DNA of 64,000 bases from the NCBI GenBank assembly GCA_008692225.1, contig VICG01000008.1, positions 2,506,001 to 2,570,000 of the forward strand. Direction: 5' to 3'. A program made the position numbers and the translations under genes. The notes under the pieces are model-generated. The model was not told where the DNA came from. It did no database searches and saw nothing but the letters and a program-made list of their open reading frames with translations. This document shows positions 1-13,000 of the stretch, piece after piece. Position 1 is the stretch's first letter. The number at the start of each line of letters is the position of its first letter. Source of the DNA: Monilinia fructicola (Eukaryota > Ascomycota > Leotiomycetes > Helotiales > Sclerotiniaceae).

Positions 1-1977
1 ATTTTAGTGACTGGAGAGCCAGTCAGGATGGTCCCGGACGATCTTGTAATGGAAGCCTTTTGCTTCGGTCCAACTTGCTGCCAGACATCATCAACAGATC
101 CGCGTCTGCTGGTAGCCTCGCTGACAGGGGACGAAGGTACATTCATAGGTGTTGTGACAGCCGAAGTTTTGCTCGATTCACTCGATTTCATAACATGTAC
201 GCACTCATCATGAAGCCCTTCGAGTAAGAAGCCTAGGAATTCCTCCGCGTCTTGTTGGTGACCTCTCTATAACATGTATTAGTGAATGCATCCTCGAAAG
301 ATGTACAATTTAACTAACCTGCATTGTAACAAATCTTGGTAAGCGTCGCATGACATCGTATACAAAGTCAGGTGTGAAAGAATCTCCATATTTCTCAAGC
401 TCTCCTTCCTTGAGCCTCATTTGAAGTTGCTCAATAGATTTCGCAGAATCAATTACAGAGAATTCCCGCATAAACATGATCCTTGAATGGTATTAGTAAA
501 ATCCACACAGAATAAGATACTGGTACTTACATGGCATCGATCAAAGGAGTTTCACTCTTGAAGCTATGCGCCGCCTTCTTGCTAACTTGATCAAGAAAGT
601 CATAGAACGGGGTACAAAAAACGAGAACTTGTAAAACGGAGTTCATGTAGCACATATTACCAGTGTTCACTAGACCTCGAGGTTCAAGGAATGAGATTTT
701 AGAATCCTTAGCTTCGGCATTGAAAGAGCGCAATGCTTCGGCTAATGATTCTGCATTCTTCTTGTTAAATCCAGAAGTTCCATTATTACTACCATTTGCA
801 GTGGTAGGTGCTGTAGGTGCACCAGATGATCCAAAGAGGCCGGTCCATGCTCTTGGAGTTGCCCAGGCTTTGGCAGGGGGCTGTGCTACTTTGGTTTCTT
901 CAGCAAGAGGCTCTTTGGTCCCATCTTCAGGCGCGACTTCAGATGCAGTCTCCTTCGCCTCAGCTGTAATTTCTTCATTGGTATTTTGAGGGCTTGTTGA
1001 GGGTACACTCTTCGGCTGCGATTTTGGAATAGTACGTATGACAGGGACAGCTGGAACAGCAGCTCTCTGGGATTTTGTAGCCACAGGAGTTGCCTCTTCA
1101 GTTGTAGTCAGAGATGAAGGTTGTGTAGAGGATGGAGTAGTTGGTACTGTAGATTCAGTATCTTCGGATGGACCTTGAGTAGTTGTGGGTGTTTCTGGTG
1201 CAGGCTCTGGAGCTTTGCCAACCGCCGATCTTGGCTCAAAACGAGCTTCCGATGTCTCCACATCCTTCTCTGCCTCAGTATCGACATCTCTGTCTAAACA
1301 TGGAAGCTCGACAGCATTTGTTGATAGCTCATGCTTCCGTCTCCGACGCCGTCTCGCGGGCCAGGGGGCAGTAGTATTAGGAGTGACCCAAGGCAACTAG
1401 TTATAATGTCAGTAATTGATCAAGCGGTCTTTATAGTGGAGCATACCGGTGGCTGGTAGGGCATGTAGTGGGTAAGAGCCGAAGGAGGAGATTGAGGAGG
1501 TGTTTTGAGGCTTGTTTGTTGTGGAGTAGGAGGTGTCAAAGGTCCAGCAGAAAGAGTACGTGACGATTCAGTTGAGAGGCTGGATGGAGTTTGAGGTGGT
1601 GGTAACGCGGGAGATGGTTGGTAAGACGACGCAATTACTGGCGGGTGAGAGGCAGCAATAGCAGGGGATGGTTGAGGTCGATTAAAAGGTGCTGCTTGGG
1701 GCTGGAGCGGAGCTGGAGGGGGGTGACCGTAATGAGGCATCATTGGTGGCGGAGAACGACCATAGTGCTGATATGGGTTATACTGTTGAGTTATGCCGGG
1801 ACTATGGTACTGTGGAGGAAATGGTTGTGGATAATAGCTCGCGTTGTACGGGTGCATGTACGCATTGTACAGAGGTGCCGCTGCTGGATATGGCTGAGTC
1901 TGATGACTATAAGGTCTTCTCCTTCCCATATCCTGTTGCATGCCTTGCCCTGCCGGCAGATGACGACCGTTCATCAT
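1..1977 (-). CDS. ubp3: Ubiquitin C-terminal hydrolase, Ubp3/USP10 type (C-terminus off the left edge)
   Basis: Cysteine deubiquitinase of the USP family, cytosolic by family knowledge; Ubp3/USP10 removes ubiquitin from 40S ribosomal proteins and works with a Bre5/G3BP partner. Four exons are visible: 1977-1447, 1396-531, 481-319 and 266-1, with introns of 50, 49 and 52 nt that keep the frame. They give about 608 residues. The first 180 residues are Pro/Gln/Tyr-rich and disordered, followed by a Ser/Thr/Pro/Glu-rich linker. The catalytic Cys box (GLVNTGNMCYMN) puts the nucleophile near residue 426. A second conserved box, GHQQDAEEFLGFLL, sits in exon 4. The His box lies beyond the window. The text around the Cys box, including TPLIDAM, resembles USP10/Ubp3 more than other USPs. 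The start is the first of two adjacent ATGs; an upstream exon cannot be excluded. The gene is divergent from the RING gene at 3594. Confidence 0.9.
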
Positions 1978-3593
1978 GCCGGCTTGCTAACGTTTATTAT
2001 TTTCCAAACCTTCCCCCGTCCAGGTTTGGTTGGGAATGGAAGGAACGTCGCGTGGAATTGATATTGGGTTTTCGTTAGATGGGGGAGGGGGGGTATGGGA
2101 AACTTTTGAGATTATTTTGGAGCTATTCCAGCATTAATTAGAAGGAGTATTTTTATAATCTAAAAAGTGCACAAAGATAGTAGCTTCAAAAGATAAAAAC
2201 TTGAGTATAAAGCTGTTCATATATGGGGTGTAAAGTGTATGTTTATCGTAGTGTTGTTGATTGTGGTTGTAGATTTCGGATTCTTGTTGCTACAAAATTA
2301 TGGAGTCGAAAAGAAGATGACTGAACATTGAACCGAAAGGAAAGCCTTGCCAAGTATTTTTTGGGCCAAATGTGAATCGAATAATGAGGATTGATTGAAT
2401 AAGAGCTTTGACGTTATTAGGAAATAACCTTAAATATAGAAGAGATATATAACAGATATATACATGGATCGAATAAGAGAGATATACCTACCTAGGTAGG
2501 TAATCATTTATATTAATTTCTTATATAGATATACAGTATTATCTATTCAGATTGATTAATAAATGAATAAATACCTACCTAGTAGGTAGGATAAGTATCT
2601 TATATATGAATGATAATGATAAGTTACGAGGTAATAGTAATCTACGATATTATAGTAATTCACGGTATTATAGTACCTAGGTAATTTATAGCATTATAGT
2701 AATTCACGGTATTATAGTAATTCACAGTATTATAGTATTTAGGTAATTCATAGTATTATAGTAATTCATAGTGTTATAGTAATTCACGGTATTATAGTAA
2801 TTCACAGTATTATAGTATTTCACGGTATTATATCCATTTACCATATTATAGTCATTTACGATATAATATCATTTCATTTGAAAATATATAATTACCTAAA
2901 TATTCATCCTGTATTTGAATGGATAGCATTCCCTCTTTCCTTATCCAGGCACCTACCGAGTTCCCACCTATCTACTATCTATTCTCCTCTACCTGTGGAC
3001 ACTCATTACAGTATTATTGTCGCAATATGACGAACTATCATCAAATTTGCATCTTATGTCTTTACAGCTTACCGAATGATTTCCCGATAATACATTGGGG
3101 AATCATTCTCATCGCCCCTCCATTATAAGACGTGACTCTCGTTCTTAATGAGATTACGATTACCATATATAACTAACATAACCTTGGACCCTTCAACAAC
3201 GTCCTTGTGGCGTCTGAAGGATACACATCTCTAACATCCAACTACTCAAAATCTGCTCTTCTCATTGAACCTTTTTTCCCCTTATATTCATTCTCAATCT
3301 CAATCTCAATCTCAATCTTTCTCTCTTTTTCTCTCTTTTACTTTCCTTTTGTTCAATCATTTCCAGTTTGTATTTCGTCCTTCGTGGGCAGAGAGATACC
3401 CAGTAATTAGATACAAGGCATACCAAGAAGGGATACCTCCCAAAGCAACCATCTTATCCAGAAGACATCACCACCCATCCTCGTCAATCAGACTATTGAA
3501 ATCAACGTCAGGCAAAGTTTGTAGAATATATCAAATAAGTTCTTTTTGATATCTATGACGTACGATTTCACTTTTTACTTCAATTCGATTTGA
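1978..3593. promoter_or_regulatory. Shared divergent spacer between the deubiquitinase and RING genes
   Basis: This 1.6-kb spacer holds the promoters of both flanking genes. It is AT-rich in the middle and contains palindromic TACCTAGGTA words near 2490 and 2675 and an 18-bp minisatellite (2635-2850). A CT-rich tract with (CTCAAT)n repeats at about 3290-3350 probably lies in the leader or core promoter of the plus-strand gene, as pyrimidine tracts often do in fungi. I see no convincing gene in it. Confidence 0.6.
2635..2850. repeat. 18-bp minisatellite
   Basis: About ten imperfect tandem copies of an 18-bp unit, AGTAATTCACGGTATTAT, with CACGG alternating with CACAG or CATAG. Two copies are interrupted by a CCTAGGTAATT-like insertion. 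It has no coding potential. Confidence 0.85.
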
Positions 3594-5851
3594 ATGATGA
3601 ACCCCGTTCCGCAAAGCGCATCTTCGCCTGGCGGAAAATCTCTCAATACCGCATCATCTCATACTTCTTCTACTCAACAACAGCAGGGTCAAATTACATC
3701 TCCAAGCTTTGAGTCCAATACAAGACGTTCAAGTAGCCATTCTAGTGGAATCCCTGCGGCTGCCAGGAACAATCAAAGTCAACGAAAGCAACATAGAAAC
3801 TCCAAGAAACCCAGGCTCGCGGATGAGGATGCTATGGCTGAATCCGTAAGTCGTATATCCAAGAGCTCGCGGACCCCAAATACTAATCTTGCTAGGCGGC
3901 TATGAGGAATGCAAACAGTCGAAGAGGTCAGACTTCAATTACACATCTTATGAACTTTACTCTTCCTCCAAGGCCGCAAGATTACCGAAACACTATTACA
4001 AGAGGCACGAGACGTGGAAATGTATATGGAATTGGGTCTGGTCACCATTCTAGTGATAAAGCGAGGTTTGTACCGTCAGGTCATGCTATGGAGCTCCTCT
4101 GACATTTCAGTAGATATATTCACGCAAATTATCGATTTATAGTCAAACCAAACGGTGATTATAAGCAGCAAGCACTATTCGCAGACCAGCATTTGGACTG
4201 GAATGACGTTCTACAAATTCTTGCATCCGCCGAATCTCAAGACGCATCATGTCCAATTTGCCTCTCACACCCCGTAGCCCCTCGAATGGCTAAATGCGGG
4301 CACATATTCTGTTTACCATGTCTCATTCGTTACATGCATTCCACCGATGAGACCAACCCTATCCCAGAAAAAAAGGCTCGATGGAAGGCGTGTCCAATCT
4401 GTTGGGATACAATCTATAGTTCGGAAACTAGACCCGTCAGATGGTACATTGGACAGGAAGGGCCGGCCCCTCGTGAAGGAGAAGATGTTGTATTACGATT
4501 GGTTATGCGGCAACCTGGAAGCACTTTGGCATTGCCAAGGGATGGTGCGGACGTACTTGACAAGTCGGAAGATATTCCATGGTTTTTTGCTGCCGAAGTT
4601 ACGGATTATGCTCGAATCATGAAAGGAAGTGAGGAATATATGATGGAACAATTCGAATTAGAAATCGAAGCGCTGAAGCAACAAGAGAACGAAGATGAAT
4701 TGATGTTTGGAGAAGAGCCTGAATGGACTCGAAAAGCGGTTAATTCAGTCAACGACGCGAAGGAGAAAATAAAAGGTATCGGTGGACCACCACCTCCACC
4801 AAGCCAGCCGACGGAAAAGAAACCTAAGAAGCAACCTATACAATTCAATCCTGTTGATGAAAATGCTCCCGAAATGTACTTTGTCCAGCATAATTCAAAG
4901 TCAGGCATGGATATCCCTACCTCAACCCTATCTCCATCCGCCGTTCCTTTTCAATCAGATTCGGAAGCAACTCCTGTAACATCTTTGTCTCATCCCGTTC
5001 CGACAGCCAATCCTTCACAATCGCGTGCGAGGAATATCCGCCAAAACGAAGGGCATTCCCCTGACGCTCCATACTTCTTCTATCAGGCTCTTCTCCACTA
5101 TTATCTCGCACCCCTTGATATTAGGATTCTCAAATCTGCATTCGGCAATTTTGCCTCATTCCCTTCAACCTTACTCCCTCGCGTTGAACGCGTATCCACT
5201 CATGTAATGGACGATGAGTTGAGAAAAAGAACCAAGTATTTGGCCCACTTGCCATTCGGCTGTGAAGTAGGATTCTTGGAATGCAATTGGACGGACGTTG
5301 TTCAGCCGGAAATTTTGAATCAATTCAAAGAGGATATTGAGCGGAGAAGGAAACGCAATAGAGACAAGGAGATTCGAGAAGAAAAAGATAGGCAGCGTGC
5401 TGAGAAGGCAGAGGATAATGCACGCTGGGCTACTGCTAGACAAAAGCAACCCGAGATATCAACGGGAAGTTATTCCGATATGGATTACGCACAGCTCGCA
5501 TCGACCTCTCTTGATCCGATCAACGCATCTCCCCCTTGGACTACACGTCAAGGCTCCTCTTTCGGGGCACTGGCTTCACCATCTACAAGTCCTCCTGCGC
5601 CAAGAACTGTTTGGGGAACAACGTTGGTAGCACCATCCTCGCCTGACCTTCATCCTCAACGTGATAATAATGGTGATGATGGTTGGTTACAAACTTGGGA
5701 ACTTGAAGCAGAGAATGCACTTATTGCTCAAGTTCAAGCATCTTCCTTGAATGGAGAAAGTAGTTCAAGTGCTACTCCACCACCTCAAGGAAAGAAGAAA
5801 AAAGGGAAGAAAATCACATTAATGAGTACAACGGCTAGAAGAGCTGCATAA
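3594..5851 (+). CDS. mag2: RING-finger E3 ubiquitin ligase, RNF10/Mag2 type
   Basis: Probable E3 ligase; in the RNF10/Mag2 family the substrates are 40S ribosomal proteins of stalled or non-functional ribosomes. Exons are 3594-3845, 3896-4065 and 4111-5851, with introns of 50 and 45 nt, giving 720 residues. The N-terminus is Ser/Gln-rich and disordered. A C3HC4 RING spans about residues 188-238 (CPIC, CGHIFC, CLPC, CPIC), preceded by the family's LDWNDVLQ helix. The C-terminal half carries the RNF10-specific block YFFYQALLHYYLAPLDIRIL and then LAHLPFGCEV, a charged helix (about 5320-5430) and a Lys-rich tail. Length agrees with yeast Mag2 and animal RNF10. The start is the first of two adjacent ATGs. 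It is divergent from the Ubp3/USP10-type gene, whose family removes ubiquitin from the same ribosomal proteins. Confidence 0.92.
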
Positions 5852-7888
5852 TCTTTTGCAATCAATTGGAATCGAAGCGTTTGTTTTTCAAGGGAATTCG
5901 GCGTTCATGGTGATATCACTACAGAAACAAGATTCAATATATTCATTTTTGATGTTCAACAACATGATGTTATGCAAGACCAGTCTCATCTCTCATATAT
6001 CGGACGTACGAAAAGGATTCCAGAAGTAAGTATTATTCATTTCGAGCATTCTAAGTGGCTTTTCTGGAGGATGTAACGGCTTGTGTCTCAACGCCAAATG
6101 TCATCGTGATACATCGATCGGCACTTTTCCCGAACATTTCAACCGTCCTTGATGACATTTCGACCGTCTCCGATACTAGCGACCTGCCTCGATGAACAAT
6201 CTGAGTTATTTGCTTTCGAATCTTCATTTTGTAACACATGGAACTCGGAGAGGGGTAAGAAAATTTCTGTAGATGTTGGCGTCGCTTAACAATCATCCCA
6301 CATCTTCATGGCAACACAACTACACGATATGTTCGCAAATCATACATATTCAATCTTTACTTCGGCGGTTCTATATGACCGAGTGGTCTGCCATACATAA
6401 GATATCAATTGATTTAACAATTCCCTATGTAATGCAATGCACGGCCCGTACCGCGATAGGAAACTTGCTGCAGCCAAACTCTCGGCACAGATCAATTATA
6501 TCAATCAACAAATTGAAATAATCATATCACAAACTATTATTATCATCGCCAACTACTATTATGTTAACAAAGTTATACGATGTTCTTGAGCAACATGTGA
6601 AAATTCTAGCCTTCTTATCACCCGTTAGGTTTATCATGCTACTCTACTATCTATCCTACGAGTCATTCTCGCAAGCAACGTTACGAAGGAAGTCTTCTTA
6701 TTCTTTCTTATTCTTGATCATGTTGAAGAATCTCTTCGTACAAAAAGCGGGTCATTTCGGGATATTTCTATTTATGTTTCTTCAAGGCTTACGGAACGGA
6801 GACACGGTAAGACCGGACGTTTTACGATGTAACCTTGAGGTTTTTAGTCGGCGGACGTTGAAGTCCAGTAGTATGGATCGCTTAAGTCATCCCACAGACA
6901 CTTCTCTAGTACTCTTCATCATCCCTGTATTGTTGTACATAGGCTATACTCTAGAACGCTCTCATTTTATCCCATCTAACTATTAAGCTGCTGCAGAAAA
7001 TTATTGAGTAGGATTCATATGTATTTACGTTTCATTTTCAGTTCCCAGTATTATGCATATGCAGGTCCATCAATCAATATTGTCCGAATAACGTATCGGA
7101 GATCGTCCGGGCTGATAGGTAAGCATGGAAAGGACTTTTCAAGTTGTTCAAATACTTGGGTAAATACGAGATATGCTACTGGGTTTGAGTGAGGCACAGT
7201 GGTGGAAACCGAGTCCATGGGCTGAAGATAATCTTCAGCACGAAAAGATTGATTACCATGATTACTTGATAAGATTAGTAGTGCAGAAAAGACCGAGCGG
7301 AATCCATTTGTCAGTCTCTCACCATCCATTTCTAGTGGTTGACCGGCGCCTTCTATAGCGAGCTACAATTTCGAGGTCAGCATATGTATGAATTCGGTCT
7401 CGATGGGAGTACGTCATCGTGCTTATATCTCCTCATCATTCTGAACCTTCGAGGCCCATAAAGGTAAAATCGTGTAATGAATTCTGTCACTGTCAGTTAA
7501 AGTGAACCATGTCCCCGGAATCCGCCTCTCTCTTTTGAAATTCCATAGGAAATGATCCAATAATACGAGACACTCGTGCTTCACCAGGCGAGTTGCAATC
7601 GGCCCGTGCTTTCAACTGTCAGGCTATCGTGTAGAATGAGAAGATACGACCTGCATATTCATGCATCTTACTGTACTGCGTGGAGGCGGCGCCTGCGTTG
7701 TAATGCATAGTACAGGGCCCAGTACCTTGAATAGTCATGTTATGTTGTATCACGTACAAGGGGATGTCGAGTACGCGAGCTTGATTCAACGTTGCTTGAT
7801 GTTATGGTATGGTAATGATGATGAGAATGAGAGTTATGACGGTGCTGAAAGATGAGGTGAGAGATGTGGTGAGATAGGATAGAGATGA
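5852..7888. other. Spacer without a supported gene
   Basis: About 2 kb between the RING gene and the small secreted-protein gene. The longest open stretches (6561-6986 plus, 7051-7329 minus) show no family motifs, no signal peptide and no supporting splice structure. I see no clear element in it. Confidence 0.5.
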
Positions 7889-7889
7889 C

Positions 7890-7897
7890 TATTTATA
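7890..7897 (+). promoter_or_regulatory. TATA-like box upstream of the small secreted-protein gene
   Basis: TATTTATA stands 250 bp before the ATG at 8148. It is followed by a leader rich in imperfect AACTCAWACTC repeats (about 8020-8095), which suggests a transcript start near 7920 and a 5' leader of about 220 nt. This is inferred from spacing only. Confidence 0.4.
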
Positions 7898-8147
7898 TGG
7901 CTGTCCCCTCTCTTCATTGAGTCTTGATCAATCCTCATCACACAGCTATAACTTACATTCAACTACAACATACACTCATCTACAACTCATATATAACGTA
8001 AAGACATATTCAAATCCGAGTTCAAATTCATACTTAAACTCACACTCCAACTCATACACAAACTCAAAGTCAAACTCATACTCAAACTCATCTCCAAAAA
8101 TTGATCATCAGATCTTAACCATCAACTCAATTCCACATTTATTCAAA

Positions 8148-8610
8148 ATGCTCTTCACAGTTCGTCACTCTCCCCCGGCCACTCCACTACCCCCAGACTA
8201 ACCAACTACAGACCCTCCTTCCCCTCACTCTCCTCACCAGCACCCTCGCCTTTCCCTTCCCCGCCCCCCAAACCACAACCTGCAACCCTATCACCACAAA
8301 ACTAGATTACTACCAAGGCACCTCCCTCCCCAGCTGCGGCACCAAAGTCGCCGAAGGCAACATCACATCCGGAACCTGCATCAACATCCTCGTTCAAGGC
8401 CTGATGCTGTACCCTGCAGAGAGAGACTGCACGTTTAGTCTCTGGAAGGGCGTCACGGATTGTAGTGGGACGGTCACGCAAACTTATGATTTGGGGGTCG
8501 CGGAGGATGGGCAGCAGGGTACGGGGACTTGTGTTGCGACGGGCGTTATGGATGGGGGGAAGTGGTACCATGGGAGTGGGTACTTGACCTGTGAATGCGA
8601 TTCTGCTTAA
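8148..8610 (+). CDS. Small secreted cysteine-rich protein
   Basis: Two exons, 8148-8159 and 8212-8610, encode 136 residues. The first exon is only 12 nt (Met-Leu-Phe-Thr). The 52-nt intron starts GTTCGT, has a CTAAC branch point and ends CTACAG. Splicing creates a textbook signal peptide: MLFT, then LLPLTLLTSTLAF, then FPAPQ. Without the splice, the ATG runs into a stop at 8201 and the mature part has no start. The mature part has eight Cys (near TTTCN, PSCGT, GTCIN, RDCTF, TDCSG, GTCVA, LTCEC), an even number that suits four disulfides. I recognise no family. It could be a virulence-related effector or an ordinary secreted protein; the sequence does not decide. The GC-richer coding region stands out from its AT-rich surroundings. 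Confidence 0.8.
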
Positions 8611-10071
8611 AGGTTTGAGGGTCGTTGGTCCCGTGAGATGAGATGGGGTGGGTGGCTGGAGTGGTGGTTGAGGGTTTCTGATTCTTGGTATTAGGTGGGA
8701 TTAATGGCTTTTTGTGATGGATGATGGATGACGAATTGATGAACGAACTACAGACTTTCAAAAAAACCAAAAAAAACCCCTATTTCCTATTTCCTCCATC
8801 AAGTCCTTAAATATCTTCATGATCAGCAGCTCAAATATCTAGACAAAAGCGCACTTTATGAATGGAATCCTTTGAAGAAACGCAACTTGCTCGTGAATAT
8901 AATGAATGCGGTTCCCACTTTATAATCTCAAAACTTATAAAGGTATCAAGGCATCGAGTCAAAGTAGTCAGTCGAGCCCCGTCTTTGTCCAGATCGATTT
9001 CTGATCCTGATTCTGATATTGTTCTAAATCACTTCAAGGCTAGACTTCCCTCCCTTTCTTTGGCTCTTCATCTCGGGAGGCCAGGGCGGTTCGGTTTTCT
9101 TTATCTTGGTTTGTGACGATGTTGGAACTATGAGTATGTAGTTTTTTTGCACTCATATTTATGTTTAATGCGTTGTGTCAAATTCGGTTGATTCTTCTCT
9201 CACCCTCCTTTGGTGCCCTCGTTCTTAAATACTCAAACCTTTCTTCTCAAAAATAAGATCTAATTAGAAATTGGGTTTTGGGTTTTAGGCGGAATATGAC
9301 TGGATTGAAGTGAATTGTTGATTGGAGGGCTCGAGGCGTTGTATTTACCCATCTTTGCAAACAATAAAACAATATAATAATATATGCTTACATGCTTATG
9401 TGTAACCCCCCCCCCCTCGCAAAAAAACCAACGAAAAATCCCTTGGGTTATTTCCTTCCTTCTCTTCCCTTCGCTTCCCCTTTCCTTCTCATCCGGTTTT
9501 CAACTTCCACTGCCCCTCCCTTCCAAACCTGCCATCCAAAAGAACGAAAGAAAGCTTAACTCTAAGTCCCAACCCGAACCCTTATTATACTCCAATCATA
9601 ACATCTCAAATAGTAACGCCATCATCATCAACAACAATCCCATCAACCACCCATGAAAATCCTCTCTTAAACCCCCAATTTAAACCCCAGAAGGAAATCA
9701 CAGAAGAAAATTTCACCATCAAGGAGTAAAACGGAGCAAACAATGAAACCCTTTATATTCAGCCTGCGAGATAAAACAACAAAGGGGTATCAGTATCATA
9801 CCTACAACATATTGAAGGTGTAGTAAAGTAAGGTAAAGTAAGGCCAGTAAGTACATGTGCGTGTAATCTAAGTGTCCGTCCGTCTGCCTGGTGTGACATA
9901 ATGTGCCACGATGCGATGCCATGGAATATGCAACCAAAGATCTAACATCTAACATCTAACATCATTTCTTTCTTCCTTTATCTCTCTCGTGCTCTCGTTC
10001 TCTTGTTCTCCTCGCGTATCCTCAAATCTCAACGCCTATTGATCGTCATATTGTCTCATGAGACCTCAGCT
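8611..10071. other. Spacer between convergent genes
   Basis: This 1.46-kb stretch separates the secreted-protein gene from the 3' end of the kinesin gene. It includes a C-run at about 9407-9417 and C/T-rich sequence. No supported gene is seen. Confidence 0.5.
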
Positions 10072-13000
10072 TTAATCTGCTAAATAATCTTCCCCATCTA
10101 CATCCACATCTTCAGTCCCTCCACTCCCATCATCTCTTCCCCTACTATTTCCATTTCCATTCCCACCCCTCCCCCCACTACTGAAATACGCCTGATCAAT
10201 CTTCCATATCCATTCAACCTTTTCCCTCTCGTTTCTCGCTCTAAATAACCACGTATTGTTCGTCCCGTAAATCGCAAAAACACATTCTTCAATTTCTCTT
10301 CCCCTATCCCCTGGTCCATTAGCTCTCCCACCATATCCCATGATACTACTCGTACTGCCACTTCTAGCCCTCCCCCCATAAATCCCACCGATACCATTAC
10401 TCCAACTACTCGTTTGTTGACCGGCGGCTGGACTACTTGTCCGACTAGAATGTTGACTAGAATTTTTGAGGAGTTTGGCGATTTCGGGACTGTGATCTAC
10501 ACGAGCGTTTCTGAGCCCAACCACGTTCAATTCTTCGCCGTTATTGGAGCCACCGGCTGCATGAATATGAAGATAAGGACGTCGAAGTTCGACAAATCTT
10601 CGAATCCATTTTTGTGCTATCGGCCGAAGGAACTAAAAGATATCCACCTTTGAGTAGAGCGGCGTTTTTCTTGATATGGGACACAGTTGCAAGATGTTGA
10701 GGCAAAGGAGTGGGATTAGGGGGAGTATGGCGAGCAGGTGATGTTTGACGGGATCGAGATGTTTGACGTGAGTTGGCAGTTGAAGGGTGAAGTGAGCTTG
10801 AAAAGTTTGATGGTCGAGGTGAATTTGAGCGGGAGGTATTGGATGTGAAAGAGTTTGTATGTAAGAGGGAAGGAGCAGGTGAGCCATTTTTAGGTGGTTC
10901 AACATTAGTAGGTGTAAGGATGGTTGTTGATGGGTCGCGACAGAGGTGGAAGAATTTGGTGAATTTTTGAAGAAGAGCGATTTGATGAGGATTGTATTCG
11001 GACTGATTCTGGGACTGCTCTTGTTCTTGACTTTGGTCTTGAAGTTTTGAGTTAGTATCTGTTGCCGTAACGGTATGTGCTGTGGTATCATCATTGACTT
11101 CGAAATCTCTATTTGTAGATAGAGTATCGCCATTAACAGATGATGGGAAGACTGTGTCTATCGATGATGGAAATTCCCCATTTGTGGCCGGTGGACTTGG
11201 TGGAAGAGGTATTTCAGTTGGGTCTCGGTCTAAAATTACTTTGGTCGGTTTTTTGATTGGCGTAGGTAATGATGCAAGACGTCTCAACAAAGGTTGGGCA
11301 GCATCTAATTCTGTCAACCTCTGTTTCCTCCTCCTCGCAATGATGAAATCCTTCACTAAGCTAACACCTCTCGGCGTCCAATTGGTAAGAGCTTCTTCTC
11401 CCTTGACATAATCTCCTGAGGTATTCATTCTCCACAAATCACCCGCTCTTTTCACGGCCATTGGGCGAACCGATATCGAGTAAATACTAGTCATGGAGTG
11501 AACAATTCGAATGCTTTGAAACAACGACGCAAACATCGATGTAGAACGAACATAATTACGTGACATGATTTGAGAGCAAACATCCATGGTAAAAGTCATT
11601 GGACGAGATAGTTTCTCGGATCTTACATCCCAAGCAAGGGACATTTGAACCCTGTATTTATCGGCTGTGACGCGATCGAGTAATAACGATTCATGAGCAC
11701 TAGAATCCCATTTTCCGACAATAGTAACATTGCTGGTACCGTTTGCGTTTGCTTTGACAATAGGCTTAGAAAGTAATTTGAGATAGAGGGGTGGTGCAGA
11801 AGGAGAACTGAGATCCGGACTTTTGCCAATGTGATCAACAAGCTGAATTCGTCCAACTCGTAGGCCTGTGACATCCGACCAAGGCAAAGCATCACCAGAA
11901 TTATGCGTCAAATTAACAACAATTCTACGTTGTAGACCTTGATGAAGTTGGAATGTTCCTTGGTCAAGCTCACTTGTTTGGATAACTTCAACTGGTGGGT
12001 AATCACCACTCTCTGCTAGCTCCAATATTTGCACCCTGGCAAAAACATCATGTTTCTCTTCAGAGAAGAACTGTGACTCGGATATACGAGCACCCTTTCG
12101 CTTCTTTTTAGCTTGTGGAACATTATCTCGCATATCATCCCAACTCAAAAGTTTGTCGAGATGCATTGATGAAACTTTTGCAAAGATAGCCACACGAAGA
12201 GAAACATCCGTAGGACCAAACATCGGAATACTCATACTGTGTACACTTTCGAATCGAATTGGACCTTCATCAAAGTCCTTGATCATCTGAGTTGTGGTAA
12301 CGCCCCCTTCATTGGAGGCGGGAGGGATGAACAATTGGCCATGTACTTCGGTTCCTTCCCGCTCAGCAAATCCTATCATTTCATGCATGACAACATTGAA
12401 CTTCAATGTATTTGAAGGAGCCCTTGCTGATGATGGTTCCAGCGAAAGCTTGATGATACCAATGGCCTGCATTGTAAATGGTGAGAGTACATCAAGGGTA
12501 AAATCCTGAACCCGACTTTCAAAGACTGCTGATAGAGGAACCTCGACATCTCCGACTTGGGTATATTGTGGCATACAAGTTTCCATAAACGGATTGTCAA
12601 GTCGAAAATGTTGCAGGTATTCTGGCCGATCAAGGTACTGATGCATTTGTCTCATCACTCGAACTCGATCTTGAAGTTTTTCAATACTCCATAGATGAAC
12701 AACAGTATTCCTGTAATCTATAACCCGCACGCCTATGCAAGGCTTAGTTGCATCTTCAAGATGGAAATCATCTCCTTCTATATCATTAAGAACCATGTCG
12801 TAAGAAGAACACAAAGCGTGCCCTATATCAACAACGGTAAACTGGAAAACGACATTTTCATCCATTTCGTGACTCATTATTTGGGCTTCCTTCAAAATTG
12901 CTGCATTTTGAAAAACAGCTTCAGCCATTCGTACATATCTTCTTCCTTTCCAATGTTTTACCACTCTCTCCGCAATCGCAACCTCCCTTTCCGAAAGTGG

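Noticed and set aside
6561..6986. 141-codon plus-strand open frame with hydrophobic stretches
   Set aside because: No family motif, poor start context and composition like surrounding AT-rich DNA; hydrophobicity comes from T-rich codons.
10631..10682. 52-nt intron to explain the kinesin frame change
   Set aside because: It restores frame, but the donor GTGTCC is poor and it would delete the conserved first strand of the PH domain; a homopolymer indel is simpler. Not fully excluded.
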